A stretch of 64,000 nucleotides of DNA from Geomesophilobacter sediminis (GTDB taxonomy: Bacteria; Desulfobacterota; Desulfuromonadia; Geobacterales; Geobacteraceae): the NCBI RefSeq assembly GCF_016458275.1, contig NZ_JAEMHM010000004.1:248001-312000 (forward strand), given 5' to 3'. Positions within the stretch are counted from its first letter, which is position 1; every line of letters begins with the position of its first letter. Positions 43,534 through 51,832 of the stretch are shown here, in pieces. The notes below the pieces were generated by a model, which worked only from the letters and a program-made list of their open reading frames with translations, did not search any database and had not been told where the DNA came from. Position numbers and translations under genes: made by a program.

Positions 43534-44223
43534 TCACGCTCCCCGGTCGGCTCGCAGCACGGAGTGGCGAATGTCCTTCCCTTCAACCATGAAAACCACC
43601 ATTTCGGCGATATTGGCGGCGTGGTCGGCGATGCTCTCCAGGTACCTCGAAATCTCATTGATGCGGAAGGCACCCGGACAGGTCGAAGAGTCTGCCATCA
43701 TCAGCGTCAAGAGGTCTCCCTGAATCCGCTCCTCGAGCTGGTCCGCCAGACACTCGTCCTGGCGCACCAGCGCGGCCCGGTCCACATCGCCATTCACGAA
43801 GGCATCGAGCGCCTGTCGCAGGGCCCGGCTCGCGGTTTCCCCCAAGGCCCACAGGTCTCCCGTTTGCACCGGTCGCTCCCGGTTCAGCCCGAGGGCATGC
43901 CCGGCAATCAGCGCGCACTGGTCCCCGATCCTTTCCAGGTCGGTCACCACCTTGAAGACGAAGGTGATGAAGCGGAGATCGCGCGCCGCCGGTTGCCGCC
44001 GGGCCAGAAGCAGGAAACACTTCCCGTCGATCTTCACCTCGAGGTCGTTGACCAGACAGTCCTGGGCGATGGTCCGCTCGGCCAGTTCCGAATCACGCTC
44101 CATCACCGAGCGAACCGAATTTTCGATCATCTGCTCGACAATCCCCCCCATCTCCAATAACAGAGAGCGGATCTCGCCGAGTTCGGCATCGAAAAAGTGC
44201 CGGATCAGGTGTGCATATGCCAT
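43534..44223 (-). CDS. phoU: Phosphate-signalling protein PhoU
   Basis: 229-aa cytosolic protein of two PhoU three-helix repeats. It shows the metal-binding Glu/Asp patterns of the family (DLEVKIDGKCFLLLARRQPAARDLRF and RINEISRYLESIADHAANIAEMVVF). PhoU links the PstSCAB transporter to PhoR and keeps the Pho regulon off when phosphate is plentiful. It lies downstream of phoR, separated by a heptamer repeat array. No pst transporter genes are in this window. Confidence 0.93.
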   Translation of the reverse strand: MAYAHLIRHFFDAELGEIRSLLLEMGGIVEQMIENSVRSVMERDSELAERTIAQDCLVNDLEVKIDGKCFLLLARRQPAARDLRFITFVFKVVTDLERIGDQCALIAGHALGLNRERPVQTGDLWALGETASRALRQALDAFVNGDVDRAALVRQDECLADQLEERIQGDLLTLMMADSSTCPGAFRINEISRYLESIADHAANIAEMVVFMVEGKDIRHSVLRADRGA

Positions 44224-44232
44224 AAAAATCCT

Positions 44233-44313
44233 GTTCAGAGTTCAGAGTTCAGAGTTCAGAGTTCAGAGTTCAGAGTTCAGGGGTCAGAGTTCAGGGGTCA
44301 GAGTTCAGGGGTC
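44233..44313 (-). repeat. Tandem heptamer TTCAGAG array between phoR and phoU
   Basis: Six perfect 7-bp units (TTCAGAG on the plus strand) are followed by imperfect GGGTCAGAGTTCA units to about 44313. The array lies upstream of phoU within the phoB-phoR-phoU run. Copy-number change would alter phoR-phoU spacing but no reading frame. Confidence 0.92.
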
Positions 44314-44343
44314 AGCGGTCGGGGGCTGAGGAGGCTGGCTATC

Positions 44344-45744
44344 TCACGGCCATTGCTCATTGCCCAGCGCCCTTTTCAGGGTGAAGAAGAAGCTCGATCC
44401 CCGGCTGCTGCTCTCTACCGAGACGCTGCCACCCTGCATCTGAACCAGGTGTTTCACGATAGAGAGTCCGAGCCCGGTCCCCCCCTCGTCGCGGCTACGC
44501 CCCGAGTCGGCACGGTAGAACCGCTCGAAGATCCGGGGGAGATCCCGGGAGGGAATCCCGATCCCGGTGTCGTGGACCCCGACCCGGACCAGATTCGCTT
44601 CCACGGCATAAGACACCGTCACATCCCCTCCGGGCGTCGTGTATTTGATGGCGTTATCGAGCAGGTTCACGAGCACCTGCTCCACCCGTGCCGGGTCGGC
44701 CAATACCGGCGGGGCGTTGTGCAGCAGGTCGGCCGTCACGGCAATCCCCTTTGCCTGCGATTTTTGCTCCAGCAGGGAAACCACCTGAGCCGCCAGATCT
44801 CCCAGCTGCACCTTCTTGAGGTCCAACGAGATGCTCCCGGACTCGAGCTGGGACAGGGTGAGCAGGTCGCCCACCAGGGAGGCCAATCGTTCCGAATGCG
44901 CCAGGATGATGGAAAGAAACCGGGCCGACTGTTCCGGGGTGACCGGTCCGCCGGAGGTCAGGGTCTCCGCGTATCCCCGGATAATCGCGATGGGCGTGCG
45001 GAGTTCGTGGGAAACGTTGGCGACGAAATCCTTCCTCATATTCTCCAAGCGCCGGATGTCGCTGATGTCGTGGAACACGACCACCACCCCCTGCAACGCA
45101 CCGGTCTCGGTCAGCGGCACCCAGTGGGTGAGCACGATCCTATCCGCCGTGTTCTTCAACTGGAGTTCCTCGATGCGCTCGGTTTTGGTCGCCATCACGT
45201 GCCGGAAGGTTTCGTGCAGTACCGGGTGCCGGGAGATGTCGATGAGCGGTCTCCCCACGACGCTTTCGGTGAGGGAGAGAAGTTCCCGAAGGGCAGGATT
45301 GACGAGGATGATGTTTCCGGAGGGTTCGACCACCAGGATGCCCTCGCCCATGCCGCGCAAGATGGCGTTCAGGCGATTCTTTTCGGCCTTGGTCCGGGCC
45401 AGGTCACGGTCGATGCGCAGCGCCACCTCGTTGAGGACCGCAGCGACCGCGGCAGCTGGCTCCCCGGAGGAGACGCCCAGGCGGGACCACCCTTCACCGG
45501 TCCCGATCCGGGCCGCAGCCTCCGCGATTCGCTGCAGAGTGCGCGTACCGGCCCGGTGACACCAAAAATCGATCAGCATCAGCACCAGGGCAAGAAGAAA
45601 GGCGATCGATGCCGCGATCTGAGTCTCACGCCAAAGGGCTTCACTCGCCCCATGCCGGTACAATGCCGTATTGAGATAGATGAACGGGGCAGCAACCGCA
45701 AGGACCACCACCATTACCCGCATCCCCCAGGCAGCAGGATTCAC
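44344..45744 (-). CDS. phoR: Phosphate-regulon sensor kinase PhoR
   Basis: 466-aa membrane histidine kinase. It has two N-terminal helices (about 8-27 and 42-60) enclosing a very short periplasmic loop, typical of PhoR. A HAMP-like linker and a PAS domain (about 120-230, GILVVEPSGNIILVN) follow. HisKA has His246 in ANVSHELRTPIA. The ATPase domain has NLLDNAIKYTTPGG, DTGIGIPSRDLPRIF and GGTGLGLSIVKH. It overlaps phoB by 4 nt, so the two are translationally coupled. Confidence 0.93.
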   Translation of the reverse strand: MNPAAWGMRVMVVVLAVAAPFIYLNTALYRHGASEALWRETQIAASIAFLLALVLMLIDFWCHRAGTRTLQRIAEAAARIGTGEGWSRLGVSSGEPAAAVAAVLNEVALRIDRDLARTKAEKNRLNAILRGMGEGILVVEPSGNIILVNPALRELLSLTESVVGRPLIDISRHPVLHETFRHVMATKTERIEELQLKNTADRIVLTHWVPLTETGALQGVVVVFHDISDIRRLENMRKDFVANVSHELRTPIAIIRGYAETLTSGGPVTPEQSARFLSIILAHSERLASLVGDLLTLSQLESGSISLDLKKVQLGDLAAQVVSLLEQKSQAKGIAVTADLLHNAPPVLADPARVEQVLVNLLDNAIKYTTPGGDVTVSYAVEANLVRVGVHDTGIGIPSRDLPRIFERFYRADSGRSRDEGGTGLGLSIVKHLVQMQGGSVSVESSSRGSSFFFTLKRALGNEQWP

Positions 45745-46421
45745 CTATCCTCCATTTTGTAACCGAAACCGCGCACCGTCTTGATCAGGTCGCCCGCTCC
45801 GCCCAGCTTGGTGCGGACCCGGGTGATATGGGTATCGACGGTCCGGGTGTCGTCGATGTAGTTGTATCCCCAGACATCCCGCAGCAGGACATCCCGGCTC
45901 TGCACCCGGCCCAGCCGCTGCACCAGGGTGAAGAGGAGTTTGAACTCGGTGGTGGTGAAGACCACCTCCTCCTCGTAGACCGACACGATATGCCGCTCGG
46001 GGTCGATACGGAGCGGCCCGACCATCACGGTACCCGCATCTCCAGAGTCGCTGTCGGTGCGCCGCAGCACGGCTTTAACCCGAAGCACAAGCTCCCGAGG
46101 GGAAAACGGTTTCACCACGTAATCGTCAGCTCCGACCTCAAAGCCGACCACCTTGTCGATCTCCTCCCCCTTGGCGGTCATCATGATCACCGGAATCCGC
46201 GACGTCCGTTCGTTTTTCTTCAGAACTTTGCACACCTCGGTTCCATGTAACCCCGGGAGCATGAGGTCGAGCAGGATCAGGTCAGGCAGAATGCGCCGCG
46301 CCTCGTCGAGGCCGGCCGCCCCGTCCTGGACTGTGACCGTCCTCAGGCCTTCCCTTTCCAGGTTGAAAGCCACCAGTTCAGCAAGATCGCCCTCATCTTC
46401 AATAATCAGAACAGTTTGCAT
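45741..46421 (-). CDS. phoB: Phosphate-regulon response regulator PhoB
   Basis: 226-aa OmpR/PhoB-type regulator. The receiver has acidic residues in IIEDEGD, phosphoacceptor Asp52 in LILLDLMLPG, Thr in IMMTAKGEE and Lys in DDYVVKPFS. The C-terminal winged helix ends in VWGYNYIDDTRTVDTHITRVRTKL and GFGYKME, as in PhoB. It should activate Pho-box promoters when PhoR signals low phosphate. It is first in the phoB-phoR-phoU run. Confidence 0.93.
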   Translation of the reverse strand: MQTVLIIEDEGDLAELVAFNLEREGLRTVTVQDGAAGLDEARRILPDLILLDLMLPGLHGTEVCKVLKKNERTSRIPVIMMTAKGEEIDKVVGFEVGADDYVVKPFSPRELVLRVKAVLRRTDSDSGDAGTVMVGPLRIDPERHIVSVYEEEVVFTTTEFKLLFTLVQRLGRVQSRDVLLRDVWGYNYIDDTRTVDTHITRVRTKLGGAGDLIKTVRGFGYKMEDR

Positions 46422-46752
46422 GCCGCCTCACGATAGATTTCAAATTACACCGTTCTTAAGGGTGCAACTACTTCATACAGCCGTGATGTAAAAAAAGGGT
46501 TACAGCCGCGTAACATGTTGCGCAGTGGCATTTTTTCTCGTCGCAAGGGAGGATTTACTCAGGTACCGGTCCGGCACTCGACCTGTAGAGTTGTAGATGC
46601 TGCCGAATGATAAAGGATGGCTAATGATTGACATGCAATTTCTTTCCGGTGTGGCAACAAAAGCGGCAACGGAAGGAAACCGAAGATTCTGGGCAGTCTT
46701 TTGATAATAAAAAACGCTCTACCTTTCGAGAAGATAGAGCGTCATTTCACGG
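46422..46752. other. Gap between phoB and the DUF1638 gene
   Basis: About 330 nt. The part next to phoB (46422-46520) should carry the phoB promoter; no clear Pho box was found. The part next to the DUF1638 gene carries its terminator. No gene is supported. Confidence 0.5.
46706..46742 (-). terminator. Terminator of the permease-Rrf2-DUF1638 operon
   Basis: Minus strand: ACGCTCTA pairs with TAGAGCGT around a 13-nt loop and is followed by TTTTTTATT. It lies 11 nt beyond the DUF1638 stop. Confidence 0.88.
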
Positions 46753-47460
46753 TTATGCTGGTGCGAGAGAGGGGACTTGATCCGCATATATACCAAACAG
46801 GTTTTCGTCAAGGATTTCGCCAGGGAGGATATTGATAAAGTCGGCATCGTCATATGGGCCATTCACGATTCTGCGAATATACTCAAGATCGCCTTGGGTC
46901 ACTTCGTGGTTAAGACCCAAAAGCCGCGCAACTGCACGCGAGCGTTGCAGGAAACGCTCCTCTTCGACAACACCGGTCTTGACGTAAAGGATCCTGGTGT
47001 AGGCGGCATACATCCGCCGTACCACGCTGTCCGCCTTCTTCTCGCCGAAGCGCTCCTTGATCCGCTGATACTCGGACAAAATGGAGGTGTCCCCTTGGGC
47101 GCGATCCATACCCTCGATCCAGCCCCGAGTGTAATAAAAGGTCCCCTTCTCCTGGTCGGTAAGCTGCGCAAAACGCTCGCGGGAGCCGAGCAACAGAGGG
47201 ATGCAGTCATGCACCCGGGGAATAGTCAGGGTAAAACCGTTCGGCCTCAGGTTGCGAGCGGCGCCCCCGCAAAGCCCGAACGCGAGAACGACCCGCGAGT
47301 ACCCCACCGTGGCGTCAAGCTGGTGCTGCAGCTCCTCCCGCAAACGGTCCGGATATTTATGGAGCCCCATCGAAATGAACTGGATGTCGACGCCGTCTAC
47401 AGGGGCTACCGCAGCAATTTCATCTTTCATCACCTCGCAGGAGATGATCTTTACCGGCAT
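46753..47460 (-). CDS. DUF1638 family protein
   Basis: 235-aa soluble protein of the DUF1638 family. It opens VKIISCEVMKDEI, has the YSRVVLAFGLCGGAARNL segment, and later conserved patches HDCIPLLLGSRERF and FYYTRGWIEG. Its biochemical role is not established; the conserved Cys and His residues (Cys8, Cys of GLCGG, His/Cys of HDC) suggest metal or cofactor binding. It is last in the permease-Rrf2 operon and starts behind GGAGG. The location in a sulfur-type and nitrogenase-like neighbourhood is notable because many DUF1638 proteins are, as I recall, found near corrinoid or nitrogenase-related genes. Confidence 0.8.
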   Translation of the reverse strand: MPVKIISCEVMKDEIAAVAPVDGVDIQFISMGLHKYPDRLREELQHQLDATVGYSRVVLAFGLCGGAARNLRPNGFTLTIPRVHDCIPLLLGSRERFAQLTDQEKGTFYYTRGWIEGMDRAQGDTSILSEYQRIKERFGEKKADSVVRRMYAAYTRILYVKTGVVEEERFLQRSRAVARLLGLNHEVTQGDLEYIRRIVNGPYDDADFINILPGEILDENLFGIYADQVPSLAPA

Positions 47461-47485
47461 CTACGACCTCCTATCCGCTGAAACG

Positions 47486-47532
47486 AAAAAGGGGGCATCG
47501 CCGCGGAGTTATTTCCGACGGCCGGCCCCCCG
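47486..47532 (-). terminator. Hairpin with T-tract between the Rrf2 and DUF1638 genes
   Basis: Minus strand: GGGGGC/GCCCCC pairing encloses a smaller GCCG/CGGC stem and is followed by TTTTTCG, right after the Rrf2 stop. It would lower expression of DUF1638 relative to the upstream genes. It does not carry the GA-plus-hairpin prefix of the leader elements. Confidence 0.65.
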
Positions 47533-47537
47533 CATCC

Positions 47538-48002
47538 CTAAATGAAATAGCTCAGCGCTCCCCGACGCACCTCTTCGGCGCGATCGACCCGATCCAGCAC
47601 GTCGGCCAGGGTGGTGCGGTCCACGATCCGGGACGTCGCCTCCCGCACGTCCTTCATGACGATGCGGATACCGCAGGTCCCCTCGTCGCCGCACTCGGGA
47701 CAGCTGGCATAGGCGGAATCACTGAGGCAGGAAACGGGAGACAGCGGACCTTCCAACACCCGGAGGGCCTGGCCGAAGGTGATGCTCCGGGGTGGGCGTC
47801 CGAGGTAATACCCACCCCCCTTCCCTTTTTTGCTCTGCAAAATGCCGCTGTGCTTGAGAGCCAGAAGAATCGCTTCCAGGAATTTCTTGGGAATCTTCTG
47901 TTCATCGGCGAGCTCGGCAATCAGTACCGGCCCCCGGTGGTATTCGCGGGCCAGGTGGACCAACGCACGCAGCGCATATTCCGTTTTTCTCGACAGTATC
48001 AT
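47538..48002 (-). CDS. Rrf2-family transcriptional regulator
   Basis: 154-aa winged-helix regulator of the Rrf2 family. The HTH spans KTEYALRALVHLA to KKFLEAILLALKHSGILQSKKGKGGGYYLGR, with the usual wing. The C-terminal part has Cys92, Cys101, Cys104 and Cys110 (SCLSDSAYASCPEC, then CG), more cysteines than the CymR type and placed like Fe-S ligands in IscR/NsrR relatives, so it may sense iron-sulfur or thiol status. It lies inside the operon of SsuC/TauC-type permeases, and by analogy with CymR/IscR-type proteins could control that operon and the other units. DNA sites are not known. Confidence 0.88.
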   Translation of the reverse strand: MILSRKTEYALRALVHLAREYHRGPVLIAELADEQKIPKKFLEAILLALKHSGILQSKKGKGGGYYLGRPPRSITFGQALRVLEGPLSPVSCLSDSAYASCPECGDEGTCGIRIVMKDVREATSRIVDRTTLADVLDRVDRAEEVRRGALSYFI

Positions 48003-48029
48003 TTCATCACCCTTAAAAGATCGCAGAGT

Positions 48030-48836
48030 TTACCGCTCTTCCGGCACCTGCTTTTTGAGTTTCAGGTAGTCCTGGTTTTCCTCGACCTCCCAGACCACCA
48101 GGAGTCTCTCGATCAGCTTGAGCAGCAGGTCGGCCAGCACGGCGAGGAGGGTGATCACGGTCGCCCCTGCGAAGATGCGGGTTACGTGGTAGCTCTCCTG
48201 GCTCTGCACGATGAGCCAGCCGATCCCGTTGCTTCCCCCCATCATCTCGGAGGCGACCAGCATGATGAAGGCGTATCCCGCGGAAAGCCGCAGGCCGGTG
48301 AAGATGGAGGGAGCGGCGCCGGGAAGGACGACGCTGGTGAACAGGGACCACCGCCCGAGTCCCAGGGAGCGGGCCGCCTTGAGCAGGGACGCATCGACGG
48401 TGCGGATCCCGGTAATGGTGCTGAAGACGACGGGCCAGATGCAGAGCCAGGCGATGATGAAGGTTTTTGCCACCTCTCCGATCCCCAGGAAGAAAATGAT
48501 GATGTGGGCCAGGATCACCGGGTTGGCCTGGGCGAAGAGTTCCATGAGTGGCTCGGTTGCCGTCTGCAGGCGCGGGAACCATCCTCCTAGAAGGAGCCCG
48601 AGTGGGAGCCCCACCAGGACCGCGGCAAGAAGTCCCACCCCGGCCCGGATCAGGCTGATCCGGGTGTGGGTGGCCAACTCGCCGCTGGCGTAGAGATCGC
48701 GCAGCGCCCCCGCGACCCCGGAAAAGGGGGGAATGAAGAGCGGGTCCACGATGCCGGCTCGGGGCAGGATCTCCCACAAGGCCAGAAAAACCAGGGCGGC
48801 AAGCACCTGAAGAAGTAGAGAACGATCCGTTTTCAT
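48030..48836 (-). CDS. ABC transporter permease 4 (SsuC/TauC type)
   Basis: 268-aa inner-membrane permease with about six helices. The EAA loop is LLKAARSLGLGRWSLFTSVVLPGAAPSIFTGLRLS, broken here as KAARSLGLG and LPGAAPSIFTGL. It is typical of SsuC/TauC/ThiX-type importers for sulfonates, nitrate or thiamine precursors. It is the last of four tandem homologous permease genes and has no ABC ATPase beside it. Its stop is followed after 27 nt by the Rrf2 gene. Confidence 0.9.
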   Translation of the reverse strand: MKTDRSLLLQVLAALVFLALWEILPRAGIVDPLFIPPFSGVAGALRDLYASGELATHTRISLIRAGVGLLAAVLVGLPLGLLLGGWFPRLQTATEPLMELFAQANPVILAHIIIFFLGIGEVAKTFIIAWLCIWPVVFSTITGIRTVDASLLKAARSLGLGRWSLFTSVVLPGAAPSIFTGLRLSAGYAFIMLVASEMMGGSNGIGWLIVQSQESYHVTRIFAGATVITLLAVLADLLLKLIERLLVVWEVEENQDYLKLKKQVPEER

Positions 48837-48839
48837 AGG

Positions 48840-49817
48840 TCAATTTCCCCCGCCGTCCACCGGCGTTCCGAAATGACGCGAGTGGGCGCCCGGGGCTACG
48901 GAGGCCGCTTCCCGGTTCACGTTCCGGACCTCGATGCCACCGAAAACCACGATTGCAACCAGTGCGGCTGCCCCGGTCCAGGCAGTTCCCCGCCCGGGGC
49001 GCCACCCGGAAACCGGGGCGAGCGCGGAAGCAGCCGAGGGGAGCGCGGTGTCTTCGCGCCAGGCGAAAAGGGCTCCCTCAAGGCGGATCAGGAACCGGTT
49101 CAGGAGATACCCGAAGATGACGATGAAGGTCGCGCCGGCATAGATACGCGGAATCTGATAGTTCATCGCCGCGTTGTGAACCAGAAAACCGAGACCCGCA
49201 CTGGCCCCCAGCATCTCGGATGCCACCAGGATATAAAAAGTGATGGTCGCCCCGATCCGGATACCGACAAAAATCGTCGGGAGGGCCGCCGGTAAAATGA
49301 CCTTGAGCAGAAGTTCCGGCAGGGATATCCCCATGGAGGCGGCGCTCTTTTCCTGCACCGGATCGACGTTGCGGGTTGCCGTCATGGTGTAGAAGAGCAC
49401 CGGCCACAACGAGACCCACCCCACGACCGAGAGCTTGGCAACCTCCCCGATCCCGAAAAACAGCACGAATACCGGCAGCAGCGAGAAAGGGTTCACCTGG
49501 CTCAAGACCCGCAGCAACGGTCCCAGCGCATCGCCCAGACGTGGATACAGCCGCCCGAGCGCCAACCCGAGCGGCACCCCGACCAGGCAGGCGATCGAAA
49601 GCCCGACCACCGCCCTCCAGACGCTGACCACGATGTGGATCCCGAGGTAATCGTCAAGGAGGAGGTGGACGATTTCCCGGACCACGTCCGAGAACGCCGG
49701 AACGAAATAGGGGTCGATCCACCCCAGGCGCGGCGCCATTTCCCAGAGCAGGACGAAAACGCCAACCCCGGACCAGCGCAGCAGAAGATACGCCAACATG
49801 TTAGTTCGTCCTGCCAT
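48840..49817 (-). CDS. ABC transporter permease 3 (SsuC/TauC type)
   Basis: 325-aa permease, the longest of the four because of a C-terminal extension of about 60 residues with an extra helix (TAWTGAAALVAIVVFGGIEV). The EAA loop reads EKSAASMGISLPELLLKVILP then AALPTIFVGI (shortened here to SAASMGIS and LPTIFVGI). It is preceded by permease 2 (30 nt) and its stop is 3 nt from the next start. The extension is unlike its neighbours and might interact with an accessory protein. Confidence 0.88.
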   Translation of the reverse strand: MAGRTNMLAYLLLRWSGVGVFVLLWEMAPRLGWIDPYFVPAFSDVVREIVHLLLDDYLGIHIVVSVWRAVVGLSIACLVGVPLGLALGRLYPRLGDALGPLLRVLSQVNPFSLLPVFVLFFGIGEVAKLSVVGWVSLWPVLFYTMTATRNVDPVQEKSAASMGISLPELLLKVILPAALPTIFVGIRIGATITFYILVASEMLGASAGLGFLVHNAAMNYQIPRIYAGATFIVIFGYLLNRFLIRLEGALFAWREDTALPSAASALAPVSGWRPGRGTAWTGAAALVAIVVFGGIEVRNVNREAASVAPGAHSRHFGTPVDGGGN

Positions 49818-49847
49818 CCCTGAAGCTCCCTCACCCTGCCATCAAAC

Positions 49848-50636
49848 TCAGTTGTTCCCCGAGAACGATTTCTGTTTCCACCCCACCAGTCTGCTTTCCA
49901 AAAGCCCCAGGGAAAAATTCAACGTGAGCCCCAAGGTTGAGATCAGAACGGTGGCGGCAAAAAGCTGCGGCATCTGGAAATTGATCTGGGCGTTCCAGAC
50001 CATCCATCCGAGACCCGCGCTTGCGCCGATCATCTCGGCGGCGATCAGCATGAAAAAGGCGGTGCTGCAACCCATCTTGAGTCCGTGGAAAATCCCGGGA
50101 GAAGCATCGGGAAGGATCACCTTGAAAAACAGGGTGACGACCCCGGTCCCCAAGGAGCGCGCCGACTTGACCAGCAGCGGATCGATCCCCTTCACGGCGT
50201 TGATGGTGTTGAAGAGGATCGGCCAGATGCACACCCAGAAGATCATGGCTACCTTGGAAAACTCGCCGATCCCGAAGAGCAGGATGAACAGCGGAAAAAG
50301 CGAGAAGGGATTGACCTGTCCCAAAAAACGCAGCACCGGGCCGACCAGGCGCTGAAAGGTCCGGAAATTCCCACCAAGGAGAAACCCGAGCGGGATCGCG
50401 ACCGCGGCGGCCCCGGCAAATCCGGCGGCGGAGCGGTAGAGACTTACCCCGACGTGGCTGAGGAGATCCCCCTCCCGGAAGAGATCCACCAGGGTCGCAA
50501 ATACGACGGTAGGCGGGGTGATGAAGGTCTCGACGATTCCCCCCAGTTTGGGAAGGAGCTGCCACACGACGAAAAAGAGGAGGATGGAAAGTTTGTCCAA
50601 ATGCCTCGCGAAGAATTGGTTCCGGATCGTTGCCAT
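49848..50636 (-). CDS. ABC transporter permease 2 (SsuC/TauC type)
   Basis: 262-aa permease, starting MATIRNQFF behind AGGAGG. The EAA loop reads VKSARSLGTGVVTLFFKVIL then DASPGIFHGLK. It shares the LGQVNPFSLFPLFILLFGIGE segment with permeases 1 and 3, showing recent common descent of the four. It follows permease 1 after 11 nt. Confidence 0.9.
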   Translation of the reverse strand: MATIRNQFFARHLDKLSILLFFVVWQLLPKLGGIVETFITPPTVVFATLVDLFREGDLLSHVGVSLYRSAAGFAGAAAVAIPLGFLLGGNFRTFQRLVGPVLRFLGQVNPFSLFPLFILLFGIGEFSKVAMIFWVCIWPILFNTINAVKGIDPLLVKSARSLGTGVVTLFFKVILPDASPGIFHGLKMGCSTAFFMLIAAEMIGASAGLGWMVWNAQINFQMPQLFAATVLISTLGLTLNFSLGLLESRLVGWKQKSFSGNN

Positions 50637-50647
50637 GGCGCTTCCTC

Positions 50648-51535
50648 CTATATTTCAGCCGTCTGCTTCCACCGCACCACCCGCCCCTCCCAAAAATGCA
50701 GCAGGGAGTTCATTCCCATGCCGAGAAAGGCGATGATGGACGCGGCGAGATAAAGCCTCGGGATCACGTAGTTGACCGAAGAATTGTGGACCAGCCAGCC
50801 GAGCCCGGCGCTGGCGCCGATCATCTCTGCGGCGATGAGCATCAGAAAGGCGGTAGTGGCGCCGAGGCGGATGCCGGTGAATATGGATGGAAGGGCTCCG
50901 GGGAACAGCACCTTGACGAACAGAGTCGTCCGTCCCCCTCCCATGGAGCGGGCCACCTTGACGAAGAGGGGATCCACCTCCTGGACCCCGGCAATGGTGG
51001 TAAAGAGGATCGGCCAGAGGCAGGACCAGAAGATCACCGCAAACTTCGCCAACTCCCCGATGCCGAAAAAAAGTACGAAGAGCGGAAAGAGCGAAAAGGC
51101 GTTGATCTGCCCCAAAAGTCGCAGCAGCGGGCGCAGGAACGTGGTCAGGCGGGGAAACCACCCACCGAGCAGGAACCCGAGGGGGATGCCAAAGGCAAGC
51201 GCAGCCAGAAGTCCCTGGAGGAGGCGTTTGAGGCTCGAGGTGATTTGGATCAGCAGCTCCCCGTGCTGCGCCATTTTGAGTGCTTCGGCCACGATCGCCG
51301 AAGGGGGAGGAAAAAACTGGCTATCGATCCATCCCTGGCGCGGTCCGAGCTCCCAGAGAACCACGAGGAATACGATTCCGTACCAGTCCAAAAGCCGGTC
51401 GTTGACTGATAGCGACCACTCCGTTGCCCATGCGGGCAAAAGTCGCGTTTTCCCTCCCGACCGGACCCGATCGGCAGCGCCCTCCCCGGTTCGGTAGACG
51501 ATGCCTTCAAGCTGTTTCCCCTGGCTTGAGCTCAT
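50648..51535 (-). CDS. ABC transporter permease 1 (SsuC/TauC type)
   Basis: 295-aa permease, first gene of the operon. ATG 51533-51535 is chosen because AGGAGG lies just upstream; the open frame runs back to 51610, into leader element 6b, without a good start. The EAA loop reads VKVARSMGGGRTTLFVKVLFP then GALPSIFTGI. The leader upstream has two tandem regulatory RNA elements, so expression of all four permeases, Rrf2 and DUF1638 is likely controlled together. Confidence 0.9.
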   Translation of the reverse strand: MSSSQGKQLEGIVYRTGEGAADRVRSGGKTRLLPAWATEWSLSVNDRLLDWYGIVFLVVLWELGPRQGWIDSQFFPPPSAIVAEALKMAQHGELLIQITSSLKRLLQGLLAALAFGIPLGFLLGGWFPRLTTFLRPLLRLLGQINAFSLFPLFVLFFGIGELAKFAVIFWSCLWPILFTTIAGVQEVDPLFVKVARSMGGGRTTLFVKVLFPGALPSIFTGIRLGATTAFLMLIAAEMIGASAGLGWLVHNSSVNYVIPRLYLAASIIAFLGMGMNSLLHFWEGRVVRWKQTAEI

Positions 51536-51610
51536 ACGCACTCCTCCTTTTTTGTCCTGGTCTCTACGGCCGGATGCGACCCAATCTCCAGAACATAGTT
51601 CCCCGTCCAA

Positions 51611-51659
51611 ATAAATGAGACCGGAGCAATAATGCCGCCGGTCTCCGGTTTTCCAGTCG
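51611..51659 (-). promoter_or_regulatory. Two-hairpin leader element, copy 6b
   Basis: Minus strand: GA, then hairpin CTGG-AAAA-CCGG (a U-G pair inside), then AGACCGG paired with CCGGTCT. The T-tract after the second stem is weak (ATTTATTT). It directly precedes permease 1 and follows copy 6a in the same leader. Confidence 0.8.
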
Positions 51660-51695
51660 ACCTTGTCTGGGTTTGATCTTGTTCCGCTCCAACGT

Positions 51696-51743
51696 AAAAG
51701 AGGTCAAAAGGACTCGTCCCTTTGACCTCCGGTTTTCCGGTCA
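51696..51743 (-). promoter_or_regulatory. Two-hairpin leader element, copy 6a
   Basis: Minus strand: GA, then hairpin CCGG-AAAA-CCGG, then a 14-bp stem beginning GAGGTCAAAGGG (with a G-U pair), loop GAG and TTTT. It lies about 55 nt downstream of the predicted promoter start and upstream of copy 6b, making a tandem. Confidence 0.82.
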
Positions 51744-51803
51744 GCCTGGCCGTAGTTTCTGCAACGGCCCGTCATCCGCATTTATTCTACAAAATTGATA
51801 GGA

Positions 51804-51832
51804 AACATAGCCAAACCCAAAATCCTTGTCAA
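51804..51832 (-). promoter_or_regulatory. Predicted sigma-70 promoter of the permease operon
   Basis: Minus strand: TTGACA at 51827-51832, 17-nt spacer, TATGTT at 51804-51809. Transcription would begin near 51797 and enter both leader elements. It is divergent from the promoter at 51958. Confidence 0.7.

Noticed and set aside
44233-44313. CRISPR array
   Set aside because: The 7-bp units have no spacers, and there are no cas genes.
47486-47532. Eighth copy of the leader element
   Set aside because: It has a hairpin and T-tract, but no GA-prefixed 4-bp hairpin directly before it.
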